The notes beneath the pieces were generated by a model. It saw nothing but the letters and a program-made list of their open reading frames with translations. It had not been told where the DNA came from and did no database searches. Both the position numbers and the translations under genes were made by a program. From Thermoplasmata archaeon (GTDB lineage: Archaea; Thermoplasmatota; Thermoplasmata; UBA184), in contig DAHVAA010000003.1 of NCBI GenBank assembly GCA_027314845.1, positions 1 to 31,957 on the forward strand: a DNA stretch of 31,957 nucleotides, read 5' to 3'. This document shows positions 6,946 to 14,740 of the stretch, in pieces; position 1 is the first letter of the stretch; every line of letters begins with the position of its first letter.

Positions 6946-7602
6946 ATGCTGAAGGAGTGCGCCCAGCACGGGTACTTCCGCGCGGAGGTCTGCCCGGTCT
7001 GCGGGCAACCCGGGCGGTTCTTGATGAACGACCGGGAGCTCGACCACCTGGGCCGGGTGATGACCGGGATCCTCCGTCACTTCCCCGACCGCTATCAGCT
7101 CTCGATCGACCCCCAGGGATGGATCTCCCTCCCCCAGATGGTGCGTGCGATCTCGGTCAAGCACCCCGCCTATCACTGGCTGCGGGCCCAGCACCTGGTC
7201 GCGATCGCCGAGACGGACGCGAAGGGTCGGTACGAGGTGCGGGACGACCGGGTGCGCGCGACCTACGGCCACACCGTCGAGGTCGAGCCCGACCTTCCCA
7301 CCGACAATATCCCGGACCGCCTCTACTACCCCGTCACGGCCGAAGAGGCCGGGATCGTCCTCGAGGTCGGCCTCAAGCCGTCCGACCGCAAGAAGGTCCA
7401 TCTATCGAAGACCGCCGAGGACGCGCGTTCGGCGGGGTCGGTCCGGACCCCGGAACCGATCATCCTGGAGGTCGACGCGAAACGCGCCCGGGAGAACGGG
7501 CTCGTGATCGGCAAGGCGGGCAAGACGGTCTACGTCGCCGACCAGGTCCCCGCCGAGTACCTCTCGCGGTCGGGCCTCGAGAAGGCCGCGGAGCCCTCGT
7601 AG
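6946..7602 (+). CDS. kptA: RNA 2'-phosphotransferase Tpt1/KptA
   Basis: Transfers the 2'-phosphate left by RNA ligation to NAD+, giving ADP-ribose 1'',2''-cyclic phosphate. The N-terminus has a small metal-site pattern (C5, H8, C16, C19). The N-terminal winged-helix lobe has ILRHFP (R44, H45), then GRYEV with RVRATYGHTVEVEP. The ADP-ribosyltransferase-like lobe has KPSDRKKVHLSKT and ends with DQVPAEYLSRSG. The four residues known as catalytic in the family (Arg-His, the Arg of RxRAxYGH, the Arg before VHLS) are present. The usual LYHGT reads LYYPVT, a substitution that I recall from other euryarchaeal members. Length is 218 residues; ATG 6946 lies 17 nt after rpoL. Confidence 0.9.
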   Translation: MLKECAQHGYFRAEVCPVCGQPGRFLMNDRELDHLGRVMTGILRHFPDRYQLSIDPQGWISLPQMVRAISVKHPAYHWLRAQHLVAIAETDAKGRYEVRDDRVRATYGHTVEVEPDLPTDNIPDRLYYPVTAEEAGIVLEVGLKPSDRKKVHLSKTAEDARSAGSVRTPEPIILEVDAKRARENGLVIGKAGKTVYVADQVPAEYLSRSGLEKAAEPS

Positions 7603-7612
7603 GCCGCGGCCA

Positions 7613-8239
7613 CTAGGCGAAGCCGCTGCCCCCGACGTTCGACTCGTACAGGGTCGTGATGTAGACCGCGATCGCGAGGTGGCTCGAGAGCGGGTACGGG
7701 TTCGTGAAGACGAAGTAGTACGTGTCGGTGACCGGCGCCGAGTAGACGATCCGGCCGTCGGGCGTCGCGCTGACGGACCAGGCCGGGCTCGCCAGCGAGC
7801 CGTTCGAGATCGCATCCCACGAGGTCGAGTTGTAGACGCTCAGGGCGATGTTCGTGCCCGCCGGCTGAACGGAGGAGAAGTTCCCGACGACGTAGTCCCC
7901 ACCGGTGATCTCGCCCGAGATCACCGTGTAGTTTCCGGGGTCGATCACGTACGTTCCCGAGGTCGTGAGCGGGTCGCCGGTCAGCACCGGGGGACCCTGG
8001 ATGACGGCGCTCACGATCGCGTAGGTGATCCCCACGACCACCCCGACGACGATGAGCGAGCGAAGGAACCCGGTCAACTGCAGGCGACGCCGGACCCGCT
8101 TGGGAGCGACCGGGATCTCGGACGCCGAGAGCGGCCGCGGGGCGCCGCAGATCGGACAGCGGTCGGCGCCGGCGGGCACCGCGACACCGCAGAAACGACA
8201 CGCGCCCCAGACTCGGGAGCGCGGCTCCGACGCGACCAC
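7613..8239 (-). CDS. Zinc-ribbon, membrane-anchored surface protein
   Basis: A 208-residue protein of unknown function. A cytoplasmic zinc ribbon (C14, C17, C28, C31) is followed by a basic stretch, one transmembrane helix (about residues 57-80, SLIVVGVVVGITYAIV) and an exported beta-rich domain. That domain is rich in Thr/Ser/Gly/Tyr, has three N-x-S/T sites, and ends with the segment TDTYYFVFTNPYP. Topology N-in/C-out is expected from the positive charges before the helix. The beta segment resembles the C-terminal part of the anchored protein at 24684-25295, so the two may share a fold. The start is GTG 8239 without a clear Shine-Dalgarno site. It converges on kptA with a 10-nt gap. Confidence 0.78.
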   Translation of the reverse strand: MVASEPRSRVWGACRFCGVAVPAGADRCPICGAPRPLSASEIPVAPKRVRRRLQLTGFLRSLIVVGVVVGITYAIVSAVIQGPPVLTGDPLTTSGTYVIDPGNYTVISGEITGGDYVVGNFSSVQPAGTNIALSVYNSTSWDAISNGSLASPAWSVSATPDGRIVYSAPVTDTYYFVFTNPYPLSSHLAIAVYITTLYESNVGGSGFA

Positions 8240-8311
8240 TGTTCTCAGGGGTGGAGCCGAACTGGCCCCTTTTGGTGTTTCGTACGAACCAAGGCGGCCC
8301 GGGAACCGGTC

Positions 8312-9787
8312 TCAGCCCTTGCGTTTCGGCGCTCCGAGGTGGAGCAGGACGTTCTTCTCTCGAGTGTAGGCGCGGACGGCCGCCTGACCTTGTTCGAACC
8401 CTACCCCGCTTCCCTTCGCCCCGGCGAAGGGGGACTGGGGGAAGGTGAGCGGCGCCTCGTTGATGACCACCATGCCACACTCCAGGCGACGGGCGAAGCC
8501 GTGCGCGGTCCCGAGGTCCCGGGTCCACACGGTCCCGAGGAGGCCGTAGTCGGTGTCGTTCGCGAGCTGGAGCGCCTCCTCCGGGTCGCGGAACGAAAGC
8601 GTCGCGAGCACCGGCCCGAAGATCTCCTCGCGGAGCGCGCGCGAAGCGGTCGGGAGGTCCGCGAGGACCGTCGGTCGGACGAAGTTCCCGGCGGCGAGCG
8701 AGGGCTCGTTCGCCCGCTCCCCACCGGTGACGACCTTCGCCCCCGACCCGCGCGCCTCCTCCACGTAACCGAGGACACGCTCGACCTGCTCCCGCGAGAC
8801 GAGCGGCCCCATCTCGACCCCGTCCGCCGTCCCGGGTCCCAGCTTGAGCTGTTCCGCGATCGCCCGAACGCGGGCGAGCAGCGGCTCCCGGACGGACTCG
8901 TGTACGATCAGACGGGAAGCCGCCCAGCACATCTGCCCGGCGTTCTGGAAGATCCCGTAACCAATCCCCTTGGCCGCTCGCTCCAGGTCCGCGTCCGGGA
9001 AGACCACCACCGGCCCCTTACCCCCCAGCTCGAGCGTGAGAGGGAGGAGCCGGGTCGCGGCGAGCTCGGCGATGCGCCGCCCGACCTCGCCACTGCCCGT
9101 GAACGTCACCGACCGACAGCGGGCGTCGCGGACGAGGGCCTCGCCGACCTCCCCACCGCTACCGAGAACGACGTTGAAGATCCCGTCCGGGACGCCGGCT
9201 TCTTTCGCGAGGCGGGCGAACGCGACGGCCGTGAGGGGGGTGAGGCTGGCCGGCTTGAGCACGACCGCATTCCCCGCCGACAGCGCGGGAGCGACCGAGC
9301 GGACCGCGAGCAGGAGCGGGTAATTCCAAGGGGCGATGTGGACGGTCACGCCGAGCGGCTCTCGCAGGGTGTAATCGAGTCGCGGCCCGGGGACCGGGAT
9401 GACGGCCCCCTCGACCTTGTCGGCGAGCCCGGCGAAGTATTCGACCGTGCGCACTACATAAGCGATGTCGCCGCGCGACTCCCGGAGCGGCTTGCCCATG
9501 TTCCGGGTCTCCAACAGCGCGAACTCCTCGAGGCGGGATTCGAGCAAGCCTGCGAGTCGGGCGAGTACCTTCCCCCGGCGGGCGCCGTCGTCCATCGCCC
9601 AATTCGACTCGCGGAACGCCCGCTCGGCGGTCTCCATCGCCGCGCGGGCATCGTCTCGCGAGCCGACGGCCGCCCGGGCGAACGGACGATTGGTGGCCGG
9701 ATCGAGGAGCTCCTGAGTCGCCCCGGTGCCCGCGGGGAGCTCACGCCCGCCGATGAACAGTTCGTAGCCGGACTCCGCCTCGGCCAT
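8312..9787 (-). CDS. NAD(P)-dependent aldehyde dehydrogenase
   Basis: Oxidises an aldehyde to the carboxylate with NAD(P)+. The 491-residue length is standard for the superfamily. Visible motifs: cofactor-site IAPWNYPLLL, VLKPASLTPLTA, the GxGxxxG-like VTFTGSGEVGRRIA, the general base in LTLELGGKGP (Glu near 253), and the catalytic cysteine in FQNAGQMCWAASR (C287). Further downstream are EEIFGPVLATLSF, NDTDYGLLGTVWTRD and PFAGAKGSGVGFE. It looks like the succinate-semialdehyde/generic aldehyde group, but the substrate cannot be read from sequence. I chose ATG 9787 over a GTG six codons upstream because family proteins begin close to YELFIGG. The gene stands alone, divergent from a small hydrophobic protein. 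Confidence 0.92.
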   Translation of the reverse strand: MAEAESGYELFIGGRELPAGTGATQELLDPATNRPFARAAVGSRDDARAAMETAERAFRESNWAMDDGARRGKVLARLAGLLESRLEEFALLETRNMGKPLRESRGDIAYVVRTVEYFAGLADKVEGAVIPVPGPRLDYTLREPLGVTVHIAPWNYPLLLAVRSVAPALSAGNAVVLKPASLTPLTAVAFARLAKEAGVPDGIFNVVLGSGGEVGEALVRDARCRSVTFTGSGEVGRRIAELAATRLLPLTLELGGKGPVVVFPDADLERAAKGIGYGIFQNAGQMCWAASRLIVHESVREPLLARVRAIAEQLKLGPGTADGVEMGPLVSREQVERVLGYVEEARGSGAKVVTGGERANEPSLAAGNFVRPTVLADLPTASRALREEIFGPVLATLSFRDPEEALQLANDTDYGLLGTVWTRDLGTAHGFARRLECGMVVINEAPLTFPQSPFAGAKGSGVGFEQGQAAVRAYTREKNVLLHLGAPKRKG

Positions 9788-9947
9788 GGTCCGGGGGAGG
9801 AGCACCCGCGCGCCCTCATAGCGGTTCTCGAGCGAAAACGCCGCGGGACGGCGAGCGGTCGTACTCCCCGGTCGGTCTCATTTCGCGTTGGCCGGATTGG
9901 ACAAGGGTAGTAGTACGCTCGAACGTCCCGAGAGCGCAGGGACGAAC

Positions 9948-10325
9948 ATGACAGCGAGTTCCATAGGGGCCGCCTCGGTGGCGGCCCAAGGAAGCGGAGC
10001 GATAGGCTCGGCAGCCGGCGCGGCGCATACCACGGCAGCGGCGACCGCCTCGGGAGGCGCGATGGTCGGGCACGGGGTCGGGGTCGCCGCGGGCCACCTC
10101 TCCGCGATCGTGGCGAAGGCGAGCCTCGGCGCGAAGGCGCTGGCCGTGCTGGGCGTGGGGGTGGCGGGGGTCGCGATCGCCGCCCAGACCGGCGCGGCGC
10201 CGGGGATCCAGGTCGCGCTGCAGCATGTCCCGGTCTGGACCCACGCGCACAGCATCCTGAGCTCGCTACGTAGCTCGCTGGCCGCGCACGGATCGGGCGG
10301 TTTCCATCTTGGTCTGGGGCCGTAA
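9948..10325 (+). CDS. Small Ala/Gly-rich hydrophobic protein
   Basis: A 125-residue protein of unknown function with very high Ala, Gly, Ser and Val content. A weakly hydrophobic first half (GAASVAAQGSGAIGSAAG) is followed by a clear transmembrane-like helix (AKALAVLGVGVAGVAIAA, about residues 78-96) and a His/Ser-containing tail ending HGSGGFHLGLG. ATG 9948 is chosen because the upstream bases hold TATA-like GTAGTAGTA (9907-9915) and GCAGGGA in front of the codon. The next gene is also a small membrane protein, 27 nt downstream, so the two may form an operon. Low complexity makes the coding call less certain than average. Confidence 0.6.
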   Translation: MTASSIGAASVAAQGSGAIGSAAGAAHTTAAATASGGAMVGHGVGVAAGHLSAIVAKASLGAKALAVLGVGVAGVAIAAQTGAAPGIQVALQHVPVWTHAHSILSSLRSSLAAHGSGGFHLGLGP

Positions 10326-10352
10326 GAGCCCGACCGCGCCGGGGAACCTTAG

Positions 10353-10637
10353 ATGAGTCGAGCAGCCCGTACCGGGCCGGCCGAACCAAACCCCGGGTCG
10401 GCCCTCTCCTCCGCCGTTCGGTCGTACTGGCCTCGGTGGGCGTCGGTCGCGATGCTCGCGAGCGGCGCGATCGTCGTCCTGGCGGACACCGAGAACCTCC
10501 TTCTCGCGGCGGGGGTCGCGCTGGTGGCGTTAGGGCTCTACGGGCTCCTACGCCGCCGGGCCCCTCGCCCTGACCCCTCGCCGGAAGACGCGGGGCGCGG
10601 CCGCCCCGGACCTCGCGCGGCGGTCTCGGACCGGTGA
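10353..10637 (+). CDS. Small two-helix membrane protein
   Basis: A 94-residue protein of unknown function. After a polar N-terminus it has two hydrophobic helices, roughly residues 29-45 (WASVAMLASGAIVVLAD) and 49-66 (NLLLAAGVALVALGLYGLL). An RRR stop-transfer patch and a Pro/Asp/Arg-rich soluble tail of about 25 residues follow. The charge pattern suggests both ends are cytoplasmic. It follows the 125-residue hydrophobic protein closely and converges on a glycosyltransferase gene with a 10-nt gap. ATG 10353 is preceded by GGGGAACC, which is only a weak ribosome site. Confidence 0.65.
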   Translation: MSRAARTGPAEPNPGSALSSAVRSYWPRWASVAMLASGAIVVLADTENLLLAAGVALVALGLYGLLRRRAPRPDPSPEDAGRGRPGPRAAVSDR

Positions 10638-10647
10638 TCGTGGCGGG

Positions 10648-11790
10648 TCATCGCCCGAGCAAGTACGCCCGCCCCTTCCAGACCACGGGCCGGCGTCGAA
10701 GGCCCCGAACGAGCGACGTGGCGACGAGCGCGAGGTAGAACGCGACCGCCACGGGGAAAAGCAGCCCGTACCGACCCGGCGCTCCCACCGCCCGGGAGAA
10801 GGCGAAGTGCTTGCCGAACAGCGCGACGTAGAGCAGCGCTCCGAGACCGACGAGCGGGAGGTTCGCTTCGAGGAGGCCGAACGGGAGGAGACCGAGCGGT
10901 AGCAGGAAGAGCCCGAAGAGGCCCAAGAGGAACCCGGTCATTCGGGCGCTCGAGTACTCCGGACCGTGGATGTTCTTCACCAATCCTTCGAACATCTCTT
11001 TCCGGTCCCGGTACATCCTCGTCACCGCGAGCGCGGGGCTCCAGGCGATGCGCAACCGTCGACCCGTGGCTCGGTACCGACGTGCGATCGCGACGTCCTC
11101 GAGCACGACCGACCGGACCGCAGCGTGGCCGCCGACCGCCGAGTACGCCGAGCTGGTCGTGAGCCAGTACTGCCCGTTCGCCATCGCGGCCCGAGAGTCG
11201 TCACGGTTGATCCGCGGGGCTCGGAAGTAGGTGAGGACCATCTGGACATAGAACGGAAGCACGACCCGCTCCCAGAACCCGACCGCCTCGACATGCGGGG
11301 CGATCGTCGCGAGGTCGGCGCGCTCCCGCACCGCCCAATCGACGGTGGTGCGAACGGCCGCAGGGTGGGTCCGAACGTCCGCATCCAGGAACAGCAACCA
11401 TTCGCCGGAGGCGGCGTTCGCCCCGGTCCAGCAGGCCCAGTTCTTACCGACCCACCCCTTGGGGAGCGGAGGCGGTTCGAGGCGGCGGACCCGCGGACCG
11501 CGGGCATCGATCACCTCGCGCGTGCGGTCGGTCGAACCGTCTTCGACGACCAGGATCTCGAGCTCGAAGTAGTCCTGGGCGAGGAGCGTGTCGAGCGTCG
11601 CCGGAAGCTCATCCTCCTCGTCGCGGGCCGCGATGATCACGCTCACTTTCGGTCGGGCCGCGCGAGCGGTCTCGGGAGGCGCGGGGTCGAGCCGCGGCAT
11701 CTCTTTCGCGAAGAGGATCGCGACCCCCTGGTAGAGCAGGACCCCCACGCTCGCCGCCACGAGCAGGAGGACGACCGCGAGCGAGAGCAT
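10648..11790 (-). CDS. Membrane glycosyltransferase, family 2
   Basis: Probably adds a sugar to a lipid-type acceptor at the membrane. The 380-residue protein has an N-terminal helix (LSLAVVLLLVAASVGVLLY), a GT-A domain starting VSVIIAARDEEDELP, the nucleotide-sugar site VVEDGSTDRT, LPKGWVGKNWACWTGA, and the metal-binding DADVRTHP. Next come GQYWLTTSSAYSAVGGH, VLEDVAIARRYRATGRR, and three or four C-terminal membrane helices. This order resembles carotenoid and chlorobactene glucosyltransferases (CruC-like), but the acceptor is not determined. ATG 11790 is chosen: a TATA box on this strand at 11811-11818 gives a leaderless start. The open frame continues upstream only as antisense of the helicase. 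It diverges from the Hef-like helicase. Confidence 0.87.
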   Translation of the reverse strand: MLSLAVVLLLVAASVGVLLYQGVAILFAKEMPRLDPAPPETARAARPKVSVIIAARDEEDELPATLDTLLAQDYFELEILVVEDGSTDRTREVIDARGPRVRRLEPPPLPKGWVGKNWACWTGANAASGEWLLFLDADVRTHPAAVRTTVDWAVRERADLATIAPHVEAVGFWERVVLPFYVQMVLTYFRAPRINRDDSRAAMANGQYWLTTSSAYSAVGGHAAVRSVVLEDVAIARRYRATGRRLRIAWSPALAVTRMYRDRKEMFEGLVKNIHGPEYSSARMTGFLLGLFGLFLLPLGLLPFGLLEANLPLVGLGALLYVALFGKHFAFSRAVGAPGRYGLLFPVAVAFYLALVATSLVRGLRRRPVVWKGRAYLLGR

Positions 11791-11810
11791 CGCTCCGCGA
11801 GGATGGCTCC

Positions 11811-11818
11811 TAATAAAG
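11811..11818. promoter_or_regulatory. Shared TATA-like box between two divergent genes
   Basis: TAATAAAG on plus, CTTTATTA on minus. Its centre is about 25 nt from the glycosyltransferase ATG (11790) and about 36 nt from the helicase GTG (11851), so it can serve both directions. It is the only AT-rich stretch between the two genes. Confidence 0.55.
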
Positions 11819-11850
11819 CCGTGGCCGCTCCCAAGGGCCGGGAGGATCCG

Positions 11851-13455
11851 GTGGCGACGGTGGAGCATCCGCGGGTCCGCCCCGGCACGCTCGAGGACCG
11901 GGTCTACCAGGCCGAGATCGCCCGGGCAGCGATCGACCACAACACGCTGGTCGTCCTGCCGACCGGGCTGGGGAAGACCTCGATCGCGCTCCGCGTGATC
12001 GCCGAGGCGCTTTTGCGACGGCCGACGGCGTCGATCCTCTTCCTCGCGCCGACCCGTCCGCTGGTCGTCCAGCACGCTCGCAGCGTCGCGAAGACGCTCT
12101 TCGCTCCCGAGCCGCTCGTCCTGACCGGCGCGATCCCTCCCGAACGTCGGGCGCTCCTGCTGAACCCGCCGCAGGTCGTCGTCGCGACACCTCAGGTCGT
12201 GGCGAACGACCTCGTGGGAGGTGGTTTCCCCCTCGGGTCGTTCTCGCTGCTCGTCCTTGACGAGGCGCACCGCGCGGTCGGTGACTATCCGTACGTTACG
12301 ATCGGGCGCGCCAACCGCACCGGGCCGAACGCGCGCGTCCTCGCGATGACCGCCTCGCCGGGCGGGAGCCTCGAGCGTATCCGGGAGGTCTGGGCGCACC
12401 TGGGCATCGAACGGTTTGAGTACCGCACCGACCAGAGCCCCGATGTGATGCCCTACGTGCACGGGGTCGGGGTGGAGACGGTGACCGTCCCCGTCCCTCC
12501 CGAGGTCCGCCATCTGGCGATCCTCCTGCGCGCGGCGGTCGAACGACAGGTCCAGGCCCTCCGCGCTCTCGACCTCCTCCCGGGCGTCGAAGCGAACCGG
12601 CGCACCCTCATCGAGCTCGGCGCGAGGCTGCACCGGCAGATCGCGGTTGAGCGCGGTCGGGAAGCTTCCGGGAGCGCGGCCCTCTGGAAGGCGGTCACCG
12701 CGCAGGCCGCGGCGATGAAGGGCCTCCACGCCCTCGAGCTCATCGAGAGCCAAGGGGTCGACGCCCTGCGGGAGTACTTCGGCCGGCAGCTTCCGGCCGA
12801 AGGAGGCCGATGGACCCCTGCGCTCCGCGCCTTCCTCGGCGACCCGGACGTCGAGGAGGTACGCCGAAGGCTCGGTGAGATGACGGTCGAGCATCCGAAG
12901 ATCGCGACCTGCGTAGAGGTCGTTCGCCGCGAGCTCACCGAGCACCGCGAGGCGCGCGTGATCGTCTTCAGCCAGTACCGCGACACGGTCGACCGGCTGG
13001 TCGAGGAGCTCGAGAAGGCCGGGGACACCGTCGTCCGGCCCGCACGATTCGTCGGACAGGCGACGCACGGGAGGGACCCCGGTCTCTCCCAGAAAGAGCA
13101 GGTCGGTGTCCTCGACCAGTTCCGCCGGGGGGAGCGGAACTGCCTCGTCGCGACCTCGGTCGCGGAAGAGGGGCTCGACATCCCAGCAACCGACCTCGTG
13201 GTCTTTTACGAGCCGATCCCGGACGTGATCCGCACGATCCAGCGGCGGGGCCGGACCGGTCGCGCCCGGACGGGGCGGGCGGTCGTCCTCGTCGCCGAAG
13301 GCACCCGGGACGTGAGCCTCCACCGCGCCGCGCACGCGCGGGAGCGACGGATGCACGAGATGCTCGAGCGGGTCCAGGCCGAGGTCGAGCACGGACGGGC
13401 GCCGCCTCCGCCGGAGGCGAAGACCGTTCAGCGGATGCTGACCGAGTTCGATTGA
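11851..13455 (+). CDS. hef: Hef-type superfamily 2 helicase without nuclease domain
   Basis: DNA repair helicase of the Hef/FANCM group that acts on stalled forks and branched DNA. The 534-residue protein has Walker A PTGLGKTS (residues 37-44), TRPLVVQHA, the DEAH box LDEAHRA (137-140), AMTASPG, an insert between the RecA lobes, FSQYRDTVDRLVEEL, and motif VI QRRGRTGRA (464-472). There is no XPF-type ERK nuclease or HhH domain at the C-terminus. The last residues QRMLTEFD resemble a PCNA-binding peptide. I chose GTG 11851 because GGAGG sits 6 nt upstream and the N-terminus then reads EHPRVRPGTLEDRVYQ as in Hef. ATG 11803 is the alternative, but it lies upstream of the TATA box. It converges on dut with a 6-nt gap. 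Confidence 0.9.
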   Translation: MATVEHPRVRPGTLEDRVYQAEIARAAIDHNTLVVLPTGLGKTSIALRVIAEALLRRPTASILFLAPTRPLVVQHARSVAKTLFAPEPLVLTGAIPPERRALLLNPPQVVVATPQVVANDLVGGGFPLGSFSLLVLDEAHRAVGDYPYVTIGRANRTGPNARVLAMTASPGGSLERIREVWAHLGIERFEYRTDQSPDVMPYVHGVGVETVTVPVPPEVRHLAILLRAAVERQVQALRALDLLPGVEANRRTLIELGARLHRQIAVERGREASGSAALWKAVTAQAAAMKGLHALELIESQGVDALREYFGRQLPAEGGRWTPALRAFLGDPDVEEVRRRLGEMTVEHPKIATCVEVVRRELTEHREARVIVFSQYRDTVDRLVEELEKAGDTVVRPARFVGQATHGRDPGLSQKEQVGVLDQFRRGERNCLVATSVAEEGLDIPATDLVVFYEPIPDVIRTIQRRGRTGRARTGRAVVLVAEGTRDVSLHRAAHARERRMHEMLERVQAEVEHGRAPPPPEAKTVQRMLTEFD

Positions 13456-13461
13456 CGCGAG

Positions 13462-13905
13462 TCAGCGACCGGTGCTGCCGAACCCACCGTTCCGGGACGC
13501 GACCGGGGCCACGCGTCCGGGCCGGAAGCTCGCCGCGTGGTCCTCGACGAGGCGGACCTGCCCGATCCGGTCCCCGACCTCGATGCGGTAGCGACCTTCG
13601 AAGAGGTACGTGAGCGGGACCCGGACCTCGCCGGAGTAGTCGCGATCGATCGTCCCCGGGGCGTTCACCATCAGCACCCCTCGCGAGCTGAGACCGCTGC
13701 GGGGTCGGACCTCGAGGAAGGTCCCCGGCGGGCAGCGCATCCGTAGTCCCGTACGGACCAGCGTCACCCGGCCACGCTCGAGGTCCGCCGCCTCCGCGGC
13801 GGCGAGGTCGAAGCAGGCCGAGCCGTCGGTCGCCCGGGTCGGGAGCGCGATGGACGGCACGTCGGGCAGGCGTTCCACCCGGATCGTACGCGGGCGACGG
13901 GGCAC
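13462..13905 (-). CDS. dut: dUTP diphosphatase (trimeric dUTPase)
   Basis: Hydrolyses dUTP to dUMP and pyrophosphate, keeping uracil out of DNA and feeding dTMP synthesis. All five family motifs are visible in the 147 residues: TDGSACFDLAA, RPRSGLSSRGV, APGTIDRDYSGEVRVPL (uracil-binding hairpin with the catalytic Asp), RIGQVRLVE, and the C-terminal lid RNGGFGSTGR. The complete motif 5 argues for dUTPase rather than dCTP deaminase. The start is GTG 13905 with GAGGA at good spacing. It lies 25 nt downstream of the HTH_10 regulator on the same strand and may be co-transcribed with it. Confidence 0.95.
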   Translation of the reverse strand: MPRRPRTIRVERLPDVPSIALPTRATDGSACFDLAAAEAADLERGRVTLVRTGLRMRCPPGTFLEVRPRSGLSSRGVLMVNAPGTIDRDYSGEVRVPLTYLFEGRYRIEVGDRIGQVRLVEDHAASFRPGRVAPVASRNGGFGSTGR

Positions 13906-13930
13906 GGCGTTCCTCAGACCGGCGTTCTCT

Positions 13931-14659
13931 TTACGGTTCCCGCGCGCCCGGCTCCGCGACCGACTCGGGGGTGCCTCCTTCGGTCGCGAGCCATCGAGCG
14001 ACCAAGCGTCCCTCGGCCCGACGAAGGACCTTTCCGTAGGCGGGGGCGCTCCGCCCCGATTGTCGCGCGAGGCGGGTGAGCGTCACGCGGCGAGGGACCG
14101 CATAGTAGCCGAGGACCCAGGCCCGGGCCACGAGCCGGGCCTGCAGCGCGGTAAGACCGGCGGACGACTCCTCGGGGACCTGGGGTCGGCCCGAGGCGCG
14201 CAGTACCCGGTAAGGGAACTCCTCGCGATCGAGCCGCTTCAGCACTCGTCGCAGCGCCCGCTCGTCTCCATGGAAGGAGGCGACGACCTTCTCGGGGGTC
14301 AGGCGGAACGGTGCGGTCGGGGAGATCTCTCCGCCGGCGAGCGAGAGCCAGCGTCGGAGTCGCTCCGGGTTCCGCTGGCGGACGAGAAGGATGTAGTCCC
14401 GGGTCCGTGGTCGCCGCTCGACCAGCTCGAAACTCTCGAGGCCGTAGATCGCGCGAATGCGACGCGACTCGCGCTCGAGCTCCGCCGCGCTGCGCAACGG
14501 CCCGCGTCGGCGCACGCGCAACAGCTGGAGACGCCACCCCTGCTCGAGACGGAGGGTCTCGAGGAGCTCGACCTCCTCGTACTTCTCGAACAGGCCGCTC
14601 GGGATCACGCCGAGCAGGGCGAGGTCCTCGGTGCGGAACTCGAGCGTGACCGACTGCAT
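13931..14659 (-). CDS. HTH_10 (bacterioopsin-activator type) regulator
   Basis: Probable transcription regulator of 242 residues. The N-terminal two thirds (residues 1-165) form a mixed alpha/beta region without a recognised ligand motif. The C-terminal part is the HTH_10 domain: LTALQARLVARAWVLGYY, then VTLTRLARQSGRSAPAYGKVLRRAEGRLV (the first 12 residues VTLTRLARQSGR are the helix-turn-helix core). This domain is common in archaeal regulators related to Bat. A TATA-like TTCATATCG on the minus strand (14681-14690) places the ATG at leaderless distance. It is divergent from ubiD-ubiA across 81 nt and upstream of dut, so it may control either or both. Confidence 0.85.
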   Translation of the reverse strand: MQSVTLEFRTEDLALLGVIPSGLFEKYEEVELLETLRLEQGWRLQLLRVRRRGPLRSAAELERESRRIRAIYGLESFELVERRPRTRDYILLVRQRNPERLRRWLSLAGGEISPTAPFRLTPEKVVASFHGDERALRRVLKRLDREEFPYRVLRASGRPQVPEESSAGLTALQARLVARAWVLGYYAVPRRVTLTRLARQSGRSAPAYGKVLRRAEGRLVARWLATEGGTPESVAEPGAREP

Positions 14660-14680
14660 CGCCGCGTCGAGCCGGGGTTC

Positions 14681-14690
14681 CGATATGAAC
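14681..14690 (-). promoter_or_regulatory. TATA-like box of HTH_10 regulator
   Basis: GTTCATATCG on the minus strand, centred about 26 nt from ATG 14659. It faces the ubiD promoter in the same 81-nt intergenic space. Confidence 0.5.
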
Positions 14691-14710
14691 CTTCTTCCTC
14701 CGCGCGCCGC

Positions 14711-14720
14711 GCTTAATACA
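14711..14720 (+). promoter_or_regulatory. TATA-like box of ubiD-ubiA
   Basis: GCTTAATACA, centred about 25 nt before GTG 14741. The two TATA-like boxes of the divergent genes are about 20 nt apart, so binding of one factor could affect both. Confidence 0.5.
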
Positions 14721-14740
14721 CCGGACGGCTCGAGGAGCCC

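Noticed and set aside
10966..11802. Upstream extension of the helicase frame
   Set aside because: Antisense to the glycosyltransferase and without domain likeness.
11791..13392. Upstream extension of the glycosyltransferase frame
   Set aside because: It is antisense to the helicase, which has complete motifs; a TATA box and ATG mark the real start at 11790.
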